Part shown: piece by piece, positions 36,672-45,758 of the stretch
Numbering within the stretch: position 1 is the first letter of the stretch
Layout: the number at the start of each line of letters is the position of its first letter
Assembly: GCF_009915765.1 (NCBI RefSeq)
Contig: NZ_JAABLQ010000001.1
Span: forward strand, 806,001 to 870,000
Source of the DNA: Pannonibacter sp. XCT-53
Lineage (GTDB): Bacteria; Pseudomonadota; Alphaproteobacteria; Rhizobiales; Stappiaceae
DNA: 64,000 nucleotides
Reading direction: 5' to 3'
The notes under the pieces: model-generated
The model's database searches: none
What the model was told of the DNA's origin: nothing
What the model saw: only the letters and a program-made list of their open reading frames with translations
Program-made: the position numbers and the translations under genes

Positions 36672-37340
36672 CTAAAGGCCGGGCAGGGGGGCGTCGGGGC
36701 TGGACGGTGTCGCCGGGCGGGCGCGCGCATCCGGCGCGCGGGGGGCAACGAGGCCCAGGATCAGCTCCGCCACGCGTCGCCCCGGCGCGGCATCCGGGCG
36801 GGCCGGCAGCTCCGTCGCCGCCATCAGCCGCAGGTAGCCGAGGGCAAGGTCGATGCGGATGTCCATCTCCGCCTCGAAGGGCGTTGCAATGAGGAGCTGG
36901 CGCAACGCGAGGCGCCATCCGGCCTCATGCTCCAGGGCTGCCCGGCGCAGGGCGGCGGACGCGTGCCCCGGAGCGAGCGCGGCCGCATAGGCCCGTCCGA
37001 GTGCCGTTGCCTGCAGGGGGCCGAGCGTGGCGTCCAGAAAGGCGGCCAGCGCCTCCGTCGTGGCGCCCGGGCCGGCGCTGCGCAGCGGGGCCGGGGCGGT
37101 GCTGGCCTCCAGCGCCTGTCGCAGGGCGGCGGCAAGCCCGGCGTCCTTGCTGCCCCAGCGCCGGGCAAGCGCCTGCTGGCTGGTGCCGGCCCGGGCCGCG
37201 ATCCGGGCGAGCCCCGCCCCGTCCGGTCCCCGCTCGGCCAGTTCGGCAAGGGCGGCGGCCACGAGGCGTCGGGTCAGGTCTTGGGCGCGCGGACGGCCGC
37301 GTTGCCCGGGCGAGGATGGCGTCCGGCGAATTTCGGTCAT
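36672..37340 (-). CDS. TetR family transcriptional regulator
   Basis: A 222-residue protein. The N-terminal HTH is RLVAAALAELAERGPDGAGL through IAARAGTSQQALARRWGSKD, typical of TetR. The C-terminal ligand domain is Ala-rich and divergent. ATG 37340 gives MTEIRRTPSSPGQRGRPRAQ, the usual short basic arm. The frame remains open upstream for more than 3 kb antisense to gatCA, but that part is not coding. It is divergent from gatC; the target is not known. Confidence 0.87.
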   Translation of the reverse strand: MTEIRRTPSSPGQRGRPRAQDLTRRLVAAALAELAERGPDGAGLARIAARAGTSQQALARRWGSKDAGLAAALRQALEASTAPAPLRSAGPGATTEALAAFLDATLGPLQATALGRAYAAALAPGHASAALRRAALEHEAGWRLALRQLLIATPFEAEMDIRIDLALGYLRLMAATELPARPDAAPGRRVAELILGLVAPRAPDARARPATPSSPDAPLPGL

Positions 37341-37529
37341 GGGCAGGACCGTAATTGGCGCTGCGGCGCGCTGCAAGGGGCTCCGGGCCCTTGAGTTTTG
37401 GCCCGGCGGACGGAATAAGGGGCGCCAAGGCCAGGCCGCGGCTTGCCGCTGCGGCCCTTTCCTCCCCGGTCGCCCTGTCGGGTCCCGGTCCCCGGGTCCG
37501 GTTGCGGCGCTGACTTTCAGGATCATCCC

Positions 37530-37817
37530 ATGTCCGTAGACATCCAGACGGTGAAGCGGGTTGCGCGGCTTGCGCGCATCAAGGTCGACGAGGCGAGTGC
37601 CGCCCGCATGACCGGCGAACTCAATGCGATCCTCGGCTTCGTCGAGCAGCTCGACGAGGTCAACATCGACGGCGTGGAGCCGCTGACCTCGGTCGTTGCC
37701 CAGACCATGAAGAAGCGCGCGGATGGCGTCACCGACGGCGGCTATCCGGACAAGGTCGTCGCCAACGCGCCGGTCACCGAGGACAACTTCTTCGTTGTCC
37801 CGAAAGTTGTCGAGTAA
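37530..37817 (+). CDS. gatC: Aspartyl/glutamyl-tRNA amidotransferase subunit C
   Basis: A 95-residue subunit of the GatCAB amidotransferase that converts misacylated Glu-tRNA(Gln) and Asp-tRNA(Asn) to the correct forms. It fits the GatC pattern: [39 protein letters not shown] and the acidic C-terminus. It lies 18 bp upstream of gatA. Confidence 0.95.
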   Translation: MSVDIQTVKRVARLARIKVDEASAARMTGELNAILGFVEQLDEVNIDGVEPLTSVVAQTMKKRADGVTDGGYPDKVVANAPVTEDNFFVVPKVVE

Positions 37818-37835
37818 GCGGGCGAGGACCGAACC

Positions 37836-39308
37836 ATGACCGATCTGACCAACCTCACGCTGGCCGAGGCCCGCGACGGCCTCAAGGCCAAGTCCTTCTC
37901 CTCGACCGAGCTGACCGAGGCCTTTCTCGGCGCCATCGAGGCTGCCAACCCGAAGATCAACGCCTATGTGGCGGTGACCGGCGACCAGGCCCGCGACATG
38001 GCCAAGGCCTCCGACGCGCGCCTGGCCCGGGGCGAGGGCGGCGCACTCGAAGGTCTCCCGCTGGGCATCAAGGACCTCTTCGCCACCAAGGGTGTGCACA
38101 CCCAGGCCTGCAGCCACATCCTCGACGGCTTCAAGCCGGAGTACGAATCGACCGTCACCGCCAATCTCTGGGCCGATGGCGCCGTCATGCTCGGCAAGCT
38201 GAACATGGACGAGTTCGCCATGGGCTCGTCGAACGAGACCTCCTATTACGGCAACGTGGTCAACCCGTGGCGCAAGGCCGGCTCCGACCAGGCGCTGGTT
38301 CCGGGCGGCTCCTCGGGCGGTTCGGCTGCCGCGGTTGCCGCCAGTCTCTGCCTCGGGGCCACCGCCACCGACACCGGCGGCTCGATCCGCCAGCCGGCCG
38401 CGCTCACCGGCACCGTCGGCATCAAGCCGACCTACGGCCGCTGCTCGCGCTGGGGCGTTGTCGCCTTCGCCTCGTCGCTCGACCAGGCCGGCCCGATCGC
38501 CAAGACCGTGCGGGACTGCGCCATCCTGCTGAAGTCCATGGCCTCCGTCGATCCGAAGGACACCACCTCGGTCGACCTGCCGGTGCCGGACTACGAGGCC
38601 GCGCTCGGCAAGTCCGTGAAGGGCCTGCGCATCGGCATTCCGGCCGAGTACCGTGTCGAGGGCATGCCGGCGGAAATCGAGGCGCTGTGGCAGCAGGGCA
38701 TCGCCTGGCTGAAGGACGCCGGTGCGGAGATCGTCAACATCTCGCTGCCGCACACGAAATATGCACTGCCTGCCTATTACATCGTCGCTCCGGCGGAAGC
38801 CTCGTCGAACCTTGCCCGGTATGACGGCGTGCGCTACGGCCTGCGCGTGCCGGGCAACGACATCATCGACATGTACGAGAACACCCGCGCCGCCGGCTTC
38901 GGTGCCGAGGTGCAGCGCCGCATCCTGATCGGCACCTACGTGCTGTCGGCCGGCTACTATGACGCCTATTACCTCAAGGCCCAGAAGGTCCGGACCCTGA
39001 TCAAGCGGGACTTCGACCTGGCCTTCGAGGCAGGCGTCGATGCGATCCTGACGCCGGCCACCCCGGATGCGGCCTTTGCGCCGGGCGAGATCACCGATCC
39101 GGTCGCCATGTACCTCAACGACATCTTCACGGTGACGGTGAACATGGCCGGCCTGCCGGGCCTCTCCGTTCCCGCCGGCCTGTCGGCCTCCGGTCTTCCG
39201 CTCGGCCTGCAGCTGATCGGGCGTCCCTTCGACGAGGAGACGCTGTTCCAGGTCGCCGAGGTGATCGAGAAGGCGGCTGGCCGCTTCACCGCCAGCCGCT
39301 GGTGGTAA
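37836..39308 (+). CDS. gatA: Glutamyl-tRNA(Gln)/aspartyl-tRNA(Asn) amidotransferase subunit A
   Basis: A 490-residue amidase-signature enzyme supplying ammonia from glutamine for the GatB reaction. The Ser-cisSer-Lys triad is visible: Lys79 in LPLGIKDLF, cis-Ser159 in [13 protein letters not shown] and nucleophile Ser183 in [10 protein letters not shown]. The length is normal for GatA. It follows gatC by 18 bp. gatB is about 9.6 kb further on rather than adjacent. Confidence 0.97.
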   Translation: MTDLTNLTLAEARDGLKAKSFSSTELTEAFLGAIEAANPKINAYVAVTGDQARDMAKASDARLARGEGGALEGLPLGIKDLFATKGVHTQACSHILDGFKPEYESTVTANLWADGAVMLGKLNMDEFAMGSSNETSYYGNVVNPWRKAGSDQALVPGGSSGGSAAAVAASLCLGATATDTGGSIRQPAALTGTVGIKPTYGRCSRWGVVAFASSLDQAGPIAKTVRDCAILLKSMASVDPKDTTSVDLPVPDYEAALGKSVKGLRIGIPAEYRVEGMPAEIEALWQQGIAWLKDAGAEIVNISLPHTKYALPAYYIVAPAEASSNLARYDGVRYGLRVPGNDIIDMYENTRAAGFGAEVQRRILIGTYVLSAGYYDAYYLKAQKVRTLIKRDFDLAFEAGVDAILTPATPDAAFAPGEITDPVAMYLNDIFTVTVNMAGLPGLSVPAGLSASGLPLGLQLIGRPFDEETLFQVAEVIEKAAGRFTASRWW

Positions 39309-39332
39309 CAGCCAGGATCCGGGGCCCCGGCC

Positions 39333-40430
39333 ATGACCGACGTCCAGACGCTTGTCATCGGTGCCGGGGTCGTGGGGCTTGCAACCGCGCGGGCGCTGGC
39401 GCTTGCCGGCGATGAGGTCATGGTGCTGGAGCGCCACGGCCTCATCGGGTCGGAAACCAGCTCCCGCAGTTCGGAAGTCATTCACGCCGGGATCTATTAT
39501 CCCCGCGACAGCCTCAAGGCCCGGCTCTGCGTTGCCGGCCGCAAGGCGCTCTATGCCTATGCCGCCCGGCGCGGCATCGCTCACCGCCGGCTCGGCAAGC
39601 TGATCGTTGCCACCGATGCCGGGCAGGCGGGCCAGCTTGACGCCATTGCGGCAGCGGCCGCCGCCAACGGGGTCGAGGATCTGGTCCGGCTCGACGCGGC
39701 TGCGGCGCGGGCGCTGGAACCGGAGCTGTCCTGCACCGCCGCGCTCCTGTCGCCGTCGACCGGGATCATCGACAGCCACGCGCTGATGCTCGCGCTCCAG
39801 GGCGATCTGGAGGCCGCCGGCGGGCAGGTGGTGCTCAACACCTGCGTTGCCGCCATCGAAGCAGTGCCCGGTGGCTATGCCGTCGAGATCGCCGGGGAGG
39901 GGGGCTATCGCCTGACCTGCCGGCGCCTTGTCCTGTCGGCGGGGCTTGGCACGCCGGCGCTGCTGCGCGGCCTTGCCGGCGACAGGCTGCCGCGCTTCGG
40001 CCTCGCCAAGGGCAGCTATTTCCGCCTCGCCGGCCGCGCGCCCTTCTCGCGCCTGATCTACCCCGTGCCCGTGCCGGGCGGTCTCGGCATCCACCTGACG
40101 CTCGATCTGGCCGGCCAGGCCCGCTTCGGTCCGGATGTGGAATGGATCGAGACCGAGGATTACCGGGTTGATCCGGCGCGCGGGGCTGCCTTCGAGGCGG
40201 CGGTCCGCTGCTACTGGCCCGGCCTGCCGGAGGGGGCGCTGCAGCCCGACTACGCCGGCATCCGGCCCAAGCTCGGCGGGCCGGGCGATCCGGCGGCCGA
40301 CTTCCGGATCGAGGGGGCGTCCGGGCACGGCCATCCCGGACTGGTGCTGCTGATGGGCCTCGAATCGCCCGGCCTGACGTCCTGCCTGGCCATCGCCGGG
40401 GAAGTCCTCGACAAGATTAACGAAGTTTAA
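39333..40430 (+). CDS. FAD-dependent oxidoreductase, L-2-hydroxyglutarate oxidase-like
   Basis: A 365-residue DAO-family flavoprotein. The FAD-binding start is [21 protein letters not shown], followed by [15 protein letters not shown], a stretch typical of L-2-hydroxyglutarate oxidase/dehydrogenases (LhgO/L2HGDH). The C-terminal [21 protein letters not shown] and [15 protein letters not shown] also fit. The enzyme would oxidise a 2-hydroxy acid to the 2-oxo acid. It lies 24 bp after gatA and is probably cotranscribed with it. The exact substrate is likely but not proven. Confidence 0.83.
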   Translation: MTDVQTLVIGAGVVGLATARALALAGDEVMVLERHGLIGSETSSRSSEVIHAGIYYPRDSLKARLCVAGRKALYAYAARRGIAHRRLGKLIVATDAGQAGQLDAIAAAAAANGVEDLVRLDAAAARALEPELSCTAALLSPSTGIIDSHALMLALQGDLEAAGGQVVLNTCVAAIEAVPGGYAVEIAGEGGYRLTCRRLVLSAGLGTPALLRGLAGDRLPRFGLAKGSYFRLAGRAPFSRLIYPVPVPGGLGIHLTLDLAGQARFGPDVEWIETEDYRVDPARGAAFEAAVRCYWPGLPEGALQPDYAGIRPKLGGPGDPAADFRIEGASGHGHPGLVLLMGLESPGLTSCLAIAGEVLDKINEV

Positions 40431-40695
40431 TCCATGACCCGACCCGCTCCCGAAATCCCGCCTCAATTGCCGCCTAAACAATGTCCTGCAGGTCGCCGTG
40501 GGGCGGCTTGTTAACGGGTTGGTGGTTCAACTCGACCGATGCGACAAAAATAATGAGTGCCGGTGTGCCGCGTTGCAGCATTTTGATGGACGAAAGGCCT
40601 AAGTACCTCATATTATTGCCGCATAGTCCTGCCGTCTGGCGAAACGGCACGACCCCCCGACTTCGCTGCGACAACCCTTCCTTCGGGCAACAGAC
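40431..40695. promoter_or_regulatory. Promoter region of the opg operon
   Basis: This 265-bp gap is less GC-rich than its surroundings, with an AT-rich island gacaaaaataatgagtg near 40545 and cctcatattattgccgcat near 40606. The only plus-strand frame here (40481-40699) has no family resemblance and overlaps opgG. It probably carries the promoter of opgG; no consensus boxes are convincing. Confidence 0.4.
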
Positions 40696-42297
40696 GTGAT
40701 CGACCGACGCAAGTTTCTTGTGACCAGTTCCGTGTGCCTCGGTGCCTTTGCCGGCGCCCTGCCATTCCTTTCCGGTCAGGCCAGTGCCCAGCAGCAGCCC
40801 GTCGCGCCTGCGGTTCCCGCCGGTGCCGCGCCGCAGCCCGCCTTCTCCTTCGACGAGATGACCGAGCGCATGCGCCAGAAGGCGCGCGAGGCCTTTGCCG
40901 AGACCGTTGTCGGCGTGCCGGACAAGTTCGCCCAGCTCGACTACGACCAGTATCGCGCCATCCGCTTCCGCATGGATCGCGCGGTCTGGAAGAACGATGA
41001 CCTTGCCTACGAGCTGCATGCCTTCCATCCGGGCGGCCTCTACACCAAGCCGGTGCAGATCTTCGAGATCGACGGCCCGGTCCTGCGCGAGATGCATTTC
41101 ACCGGTGCCGATTTCGAGTACCGCGAGCCGCTGGTTGCGGCCGACTACGAGGCGGTCGACCTGCCGGGCGTGGCCGGGTTCCGCCTGCATTACCCGCTCA
41201 ACCGTCCCGACTACCGCGACGAGCTGATCACCTTCCTCGGCTCCAGCTATTTCCGCGCCCTCGGCAAGGGCTCGATCTACGGCCTGTCCGCGCGTGGCCT
41301 GGCCATCGACACCGCCGCCGGCCGGCCCGAGGAGTTTCCCCGCTTCACCCGCTTCTTCATCGAGCGGCCGCAGCCGGGGCAGAACGATGTCGTGCTCTAT
41401 GCCGAGCTGGAGAGCGAGCGCGTCACGGGGGCCTATTCCTTCCGCATCACCCCGGGCATCAACACCGAGGTCGAGGTGGATGCGCGCATCTTCCTGCGCG
41501 GTGCGGTCGAGCGGCTGGGCGTTGCCCCGCTCACCTCGATGTATCTCTTCGGCGAGAACGACCACCTCGGCTTCGACGACTTCCGGCCGGAGGTGCATGA
41601 CAGCGACGGCCTGCTGATCCTGCAGCAGTCGGGCGAGCGCATGTGGCGGCCGCTGGTGAACCCGGTCAACCTGGCGCTGTCCTTCTTCACCGCCGAGAAC
41701 CCCAAGGGCTTCGGCCTGCTGCAGCGGGATCGCGCCTTCGACAGCTACCAGGACATGGAGGCCCATTACGAGCGCCGCCCGTCGCTGTGGATCGAGCCCC
41801 TTGACGACTGGGGGCGTGGTCATGTCATGCTCGCCGAAATTCCGTCGCAAAAAGAAATCCACGACAACATCGCCGCCTTCTGGATCCCCGACACCCGCGC
41901 CGAGGCGGGCTCCGAGTACCGGTTCCGTTACCGCATGTACTGGGGCCGCGAACCGGAGCCGGGCACCGATCTGGCGCAGGTCTTGCATACACGTACCGGG
42001 CATGGTGGCACCGCCGCCTCCGACTACGATGAGGCGCTGCGCAAGTTCGTCGTCGAGTTCAAGGGCGGTCCGCTGATGGGGGTAGGGGCCGATGCGCCGC
42101 TGGAGCCGCGCCTGTGGGTGCAGAATGCCAGCGTGCAGAACCCGATCCTCCAGCAGGTTGAAACCGGCTCCTGGCGCTACATCTTCGATCTCGTTCGCGA
42201 GGATGCGGGCCGGCCCTCCGAAATGACCCTGTCTCTGGCACTGAACGGCAAGGCAGTGACCGAGACCTGGATGTACCAATGGAACCAAACGGTATGA
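40696..42297 (+). CDS. opgG: Glucan biosynthesis protein OpgG (MdoG)
   Basis: A 533-residue periplasmic protein needed for osmoregulated periplasmic glucan backbone synthesis. The N-terminus MIDRRKFLVTSSVCLGAFAG is a twin-arginine-type signal peptide, as in the OpgD branch of this family. Domain features include YDQYRAIRFR, SSYFRALGKGSIYGLSARG and SFRITPGINTEVEVDARIF, and the C-terminal half is the Ig-like OpgG domain. The small ORF between it and opgH starts in its stop codon. The operon layout matches opgG-opgI-opgH of Rhodobacter sphaeroides. Confidence 0.92.
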   Translation: MIDRRKFLVTSSVCLGAFAGALPFLSGQASAQQQPVAPAVPAGAAPQPAFSFDEMTERMRQKAREAFAETVVGVPDKFAQLDYDQYRAIRFRMDRAVWKNDDLAYELHAFHPGGLYTKPVQIFEIDGPVLREMHFTGADFEYREPLVAADYEAVDLPGVAGFRLHYPLNRPDYRDELITFLGSSYFRALGKGSIYGLSARGLAIDTAAGRPEEFPRFTRFFIERPQPGQNDVVLYAELESERVTGAYSFRITPGINTEVEVDARIFLRGAVERLGVAPLTSMYLFGENDHLGFDDFRPEVHDSDGLLILQQSGERMWRPLVNPVNLALSFFTAENPKGFGLLQRDRAFDSYQDMEAHYERRPSLWIEPLDDWGRGHVMLAEIPSQKEIHDNIAAFWIPDTRAEAGSEYRFRYRMYWGREPEPGTDLAQVLHTRTGHGGTAASDYDEALRKFVVEFKGGPLMGVGADAPLEPRLWVQNASVQNPILQQVETGSWRYIFDLVREDAGRPSEMTLSLALNGKAVTETWMYQWNQTV

Positions 42298-42677
42298 GTG
42301 CAGTTGTTCTGAGAGACCAGGAGGCTTCTCTGATGGACGATAACGCGTATCTGGCGATGTCCGCCGATCCGCTGGCCGACGGCCTCGCGCATGCGCGCAG
42401 CCGCTTCGCCCGCCCGGATCTGGACGACGCCACGCTGATGGGCGCGCTCGCTTCCGCCATGGTTCACCTTGGCGTGACGGGAACCGTCGAGGAGCTGCTG
42501 TCCGGCGGCGATCTCGACCTGATCGCGGCGGTCGCCTCCTGTGCGCCGCTGCCGCAACCCCGCGTCGGTCTGGCCATGCCCGAGCATGACCTGCAGGGCC
42601 GCATGGACCTGTCGGCCTCGAGCTTCCGCGCCTTCCTGCGCGGCCTGATCGGACCGCGCTCGTCGGTCGGAGGCTGA
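42294..42677 (+). CDS. Small protein between opgG and opgH (OpgI-like by position)
   Basis: About 127 residues, acidic and predicted cytosolic, with the core DDATLMGALASAMVHLGVTG and SFRAFLRGLIGPRSSVGG. It starts by ATGA overlap with opgG and ends 1 bp before opgH, so coupled translation is likely. In R. sphaeroides a small gene, opgI, lies in this place and is required for glucan backbone synthesis. I infer the same role from position, not from recalled sequence identity. A later ATG at 42333 is an alternative start. It might replace the N-terminal cytosolic domain that E. coli OpgH has and this OpgH lacks. Confidence 0.65.
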   Translation: MSAVVLRDQEASLMDDNAYLAMSADPLADGLAHARSRFARPDLDDATLMGALASAMVHLGVTGTVEELLSGGDLDLIAAVASCAPLPQPRVGLAMPEHDLQGRMDLSASSFRAFLRGLIGPRSSVGG

Positions 42678-42678
42678 G

Positions 42679-44457
42679 ATGATCGGAACCGGGGAGGGCC
42701 GCTTCGCGGTCGCCGTCCGGCGGATCGGAGCCATCGTGCTGGCGGCGACCATGACGGTTGCCGCCGCTTCCATGTTTGGCACCGTGGTCCAGTCCGACGG
42801 CTTCGACTGGGTCGACATCCTGCGCGTCAGCCTCATCGTGCTGACGGCCTTCTGGCTTGCCTGGGGTGCCTGCACGGCCATTCTCGGCGTTCTCTTCAAT
42901 CCGCCCCCGGTCGCCAGCATCTCCGCTCGCCCGACGCTGCGCACCGCCATCCTCGTGCCTGTCTACAACGAGGACACCGGCCCGGTCTTCGCGCGCATCG
43001 CGGCCATGTACCGCTCCATCACCGAGGCCGGCTACGGCGACCTGTTCGACTTCCACGTGCTGTCCGACAGCACCAGGCCCGCGAGCGTGGCCGCCGAGGA
43101 AGAGGCCTATCGCGCCGCGCTGATCCAGCTCAAGGCCGGCGGCCGGCTCTACTACCGCAACCGCACCCAGAACATCGGCCGCAAGGCCGGCAACATCGCC
43201 GACTTCATCCGCACGTCCGGCGGGGCCTACGAGTTCATGCTGGTGCTCGATGCCGACAGCCTGATGCGCGGCGAGACCATCATCGAGATGGTGCGGCGCA
43301 TGGAGGCCGACCCGAAGCTGGGCCTGCTGCAGTCGCTGCCGCAGGTGATCGGCCTCAACACCCTGTTCGGCCGGGTGCTGCAATTCTCCGCCGCCTTCTA
43401 CTCGCCGGTCTTCACCCGCGGCGTGGCTGCGCTGCAGGGCACAGAGGGGCCGTTCTGGGGCCACAACGCCCTCATCCGCGTGCGCGCCTTTGCCGAATCC
43501 TGCGGCATGGCCTCGCTCTCCGGCAAGCCGCCCTTCGGCGGGCACATCCTCAGCCATGACACCGTCGAGGCGGCGCTGCTGGCCCGCGACGACTGGACGG
43601 TGCGGGTCGATCCCGATCTCGGCGGCTCCTTCGAGGAAGCCCCGGCCAATGTGGTCGCCTATGCCAAGCGGGACCGGCGCTGGTGCCAGGGCAACCTGCA
43701 GCACGCCCGCCTGCTGGCGGCGCCGCGCCTGCGGCTGTGGAGCCGGATCTCGATCGTGCAGGGCATCTTTGCCTATCTGTCCTCGCCGATCTGGCTCGCC
43801 TTCATCGTCGCCTCGCTGGCTGCGCCCCATTTCGCGCCGCCGCCGGTGTATTTCGACGCCCGCTCGCCGTTCCCGGTGTTCCCGCATCCGGAAACCACCA
43901 CCGCGCTGGCGCTGCTGTTCGGCGTGGTTGCGCTCCTGATCCTGCCCAAGGCGATCCTGCTGGTCCGTGCGCTGCTGCGCGGCGATGCGAAGTACTTCGG
44001 CGGGCCGGTCATGGTGACGCTCAGCGCCGTGCTGGAGCTGGTCATCACCTCGCTGCTGGCGCCGATCCACATGATGTTCCAGAGCCGTTCGGTGATGCAG
44101 ATCGTGTTCGGCGGCGATTCCGGCTGGCCGGCGGCGGACCGGGCCGATGGCTCCCTGTCCTTCGCCTCCAGCGTCAAGGCGACGTGGTGGATGAGCGCCG
44201 GCGGTGCCGCGGCCCTTGCCTTCGCGGTCGAATACACGCCCGACCTGCAATACTGGCTGATGCCGATTGCGCTGCCGCTGATCCTGGCGCCGCTGATCGT
44301 CTTCGTCACCTCGTCGGTGGCCGTCGGCCGCGCCTTCCGCAGCCTCGGCTTCTTCCTCACGCCGTACGAGATCCACCCCGAAGAGGTGATCCTCGGCATG
44401 CGGCGCGAACTGGGAGAACTCGAGGCCGAGCCGGCGACGCCCGCGCGCGCCGCCTGA
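42679..44457 (+). CDS. opgH: Glucan biosynthesis glucosyltransferase OpgH (MdoH), short form
   Basis: A 592-residue inner-membrane family 2 glucosyltransferase that polymerises UDP-glucose into the periplasmic glucan backbone. Two N-terminal membrane segments are followed by the GT2 domain: TAILVPVYNEDTG, LVLDADSLMRGETI and the acceptor motif RDRRWCQGNLQ. Several further membrane helices follow. It is about 250 residues shorter than E. coli OpgH, mostly at the N-terminus. It follows the OpgI-like ORF by 1 bp. Confidence 0.93.
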   Translation: MIGTGEGRFAVAVRRIGAIVLAATMTVAAASMFGTVVQSDGFDWVDILRVSLIVLTAFWLAWGACTAILGVLFNPPPVASISARPTLRTAILVPVYNEDTGPVFARIAAMYRSITEAGYGDLFDFHVLSDSTRPASVAAEEEAYRAALIQLKAGGRLYYRNRTQNIGRKAGNIADFIRTSGGAYEFMLVLDADSLMRGETIIEMVRRMEADPKLGLLQSLPQVIGLNTLFGRVLQFSAAFYSPVFTRGVAALQGTEGPFWGHNALIRVRAFAESCGMASLSGKPPFGGHILSHDTVEAALLARDDWTVRVDPDLGGSFEEAPANVVAYAKRDRRWCQGNLQHARLLAAPRLRLWSRISIVQGIFAYLSSPIWLAFIVASLAAPHFAPPPVYFDARSPFPVFPHPETTTALALLFGVVALLILPKAILLVRALLRGDAKYFGGPVMVTLSAVLELVITSLLAPIHMMFQSRSVMQIVFGGDSGWPAADRADGSLSFASSVKATWWMSAGGAAALAFAVEYTPDLQYWLMPIALPLILAPLIVFVTSSVAVGRAFRSLGFFLTPYEIHPEEVILGMRRELGELEAEPATPARAA

Positions 44458-44799
44458 TGGTCCCCTGACAGTCGCCTGACAGTCGCCTGACAGTCGCCTG
44501 ACAGTCGCCTGGCCATCGCCTTGCTGCCGTTCAGTCCGGGCCGGAGCCATGCTCCGGCCCGTCTCATGTCAGCCTCCTGTGACGAGAGGCCCCCGTGACG
44601 AGAGGCCCCGGTCGGGCCCTTGTCCTGTCGGGGTCGGGGCGTGTCCGGCGTCCCGCGCCGGCCGGCGTGAGCCGCACGAGGGCGACCCTGGCGTGATTTT
44701 TCTGTGCTGTCTTTGCGGGAAGGCCTTGAAACTCCGTGAAATCGGCGCAACTCCAAGCCGGTGCTCGCCAAGCGATCACAGAGGCGATAAGGAGAGATC
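44458..44799. repeat. 342-bp gap with an 11-bp tandem repeat
   Basis: Four perfect copies of cctgacagtcg (44464-44507) and one degenerate copy (44508-44518) lie just after opgH. A further direct repeat gtgacgagaggcccc occurs at 44579 and 44595. The rest of the gap, before a good ribosome site at about 44790, probably holds the promoter for the next small gene. Confidence 0.7.
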
Positions 44800-45102
44800 A
44801 TGTTTGGATCCGAAGACACCTGGGCGAGCCTGATCGGCCTTTCGGGCCTCCTCAACCCGCTGGCGCTGCTGACCGGCGGGCTGCTGGGCTGGTATGCCGA
44901 TGCGAAGGTCAAGATCGCCATCGCCGCCTTTGCGGCGGCCTGCCTGTCCGTGGTGGTCGACGCGGCGCTGCGCGTGACCGGCTCCGCCCAGTTCACCCCG
45001 GAAGTCGGCGCCCTCGCGGCCTTCCCGTTCCGCTTCGTTGCCGGCGGCTGCGCGGCGGCGCTTGTCTTCTCGGTCCGGCGGATGTTCGGCCGCAGCGCCT
45101 GA
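44800..45102 (+). CDS. Small hypothetical membrane protein
   Basis: A 100-residue protein with about three hydrophobic segments (LLNPLALLTGGLLGWY; IAIAAFAAACLSVVVDAAL; GALAAFPFRFVAGGCAAALVF), so it is an inner-membrane protein. A clear ribosome site aaggagag precedes ATG 44800 and supports it being real. The sequence DAKVKIAIAAFAAA is shared with small hypothetical proteins in alphaproteobacteria that I cannot name. No function can be stated. Confidence 0.75.
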   Translation: MFGSEDTWASLIGLSGLLNPLALLTGGLLGWYADAKVKIAIAAFAAACLSVVVDAALRVTGSAQFTPEVGALAAFPFRFVAGGCAAALVFSVRRMFGRSA

Positions 45103-45260
45103 CGCTGACGGTCCCGACGTCCGGCCGGGCCACTCGGCTCCGGTCAAGGCGCGCCGGCGATACCTCTCTGGCAAAAGCTCTCTGGCAAGGAGACACCACA
45201 AAAGGTGTCCGCTTGTCCGCGTCAGTCAGTCAGTTGGCCAGTCGGGCGGGCGGATCTCGA

Positions 45261-45512
45261 TCAGCCGCGTGATTGCCAGGTGGAAAAGAGATCCTGGTTT
45301 GGACAGAGATCCGGTGCCTTGTCCGCACCCTCGGGGTGGGCATCCAGCCAGTGGCGGCACGCCTCTGCCTGATCGCAGCCCATGCAGCGCGACGCCGCGA
45401 GGCGGATCTCGGAGGTGCCCGTCGCGGAGTGACCGGCCTGCATCGCCCCGACGGTGCGCATCATGCGGCCCATCAGTTCGGCCCGTTCGTTCAACCGGTC
45501 CATCCAGCTCAT
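45261..45512 (-). CDS. DUF6455 family protein
   Basis: An 83-residue protein. The N-terminal helix MSWMDRLNERAELMGRMMRT is followed by a four-cysteine segment CMGCDQAEACRHWLDAH ... DLCPNQDLF. This matches the small alphaproteobacterial DUF6455 family, function unknown; the cysteines suggest metal binding. It is transcribed opposite to fliK. It lies in the region once open in the fliK frame, which is not used upstream of 45759. Confidence 0.8.
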   Translation of the reverse strand: MSWMDRLNERAELMGRMMRTVGAMQAGHSATGTSEIRLAASRCMGCDQAEACRHWLDAHPEGADKAPDLCPNQDLFSTWQSRG

Positions 45513-45758
45513 GCCTGTATCTCCCCTGGCCTGCGGGAGGGCAGGCCGTCAGATCGACAGGTGTCGCCTGTCCCGATGTGGACTGCCTTGACGCTGATCA
45601 AGCTCCGGCAAACAATCAGCCGTCCGCGTGGCCCGTCGTCGCCTTTGTCCCGCCCGCACCGTTGCCCCTCTCGTCCGGGGGGCCTTGCGGGCCAAGCTTG
45701 GTCCGGGCTGGTCCGGAGGCGTCCGGTGCGCCGTCCGACCTGCGGGCAAGGAGATGCC

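Noticed and set aside
24535..37529. Prophage, integrative element or insertion sequence in the accessory block
   Set aside because: No integrase, transposase, tRNA target or phage gene is present; only short repeats were seen.
37341..40481. Very long open frame on the minus strand opposite gatC, gatA and the oxidoreductase
   Set aside because: It is continuous with the TetR frame but has no domain resemblance and is antisense to three clear genes; only 36672-37340 is kept.
40481..40699. Small plus-strand frame upstream of opgG
   Set aside because: No ribosome site or family resemblance; it overlaps opgG and lies in a promoter-like gap.
40474..44550. 1358-codon open frame antisense to the opg operon
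   Set aside because: A GC-rich shadow frame: composition rich in His, Asp, Arg and Gly with no domain, opposite well supported genes.
45273..45758. Upstream extension of the fliK-like frame
   Set aside because: The stretch overlaps the DUF6455 gene on the other strand, and GTG 45759 has an ideal ribosome site.
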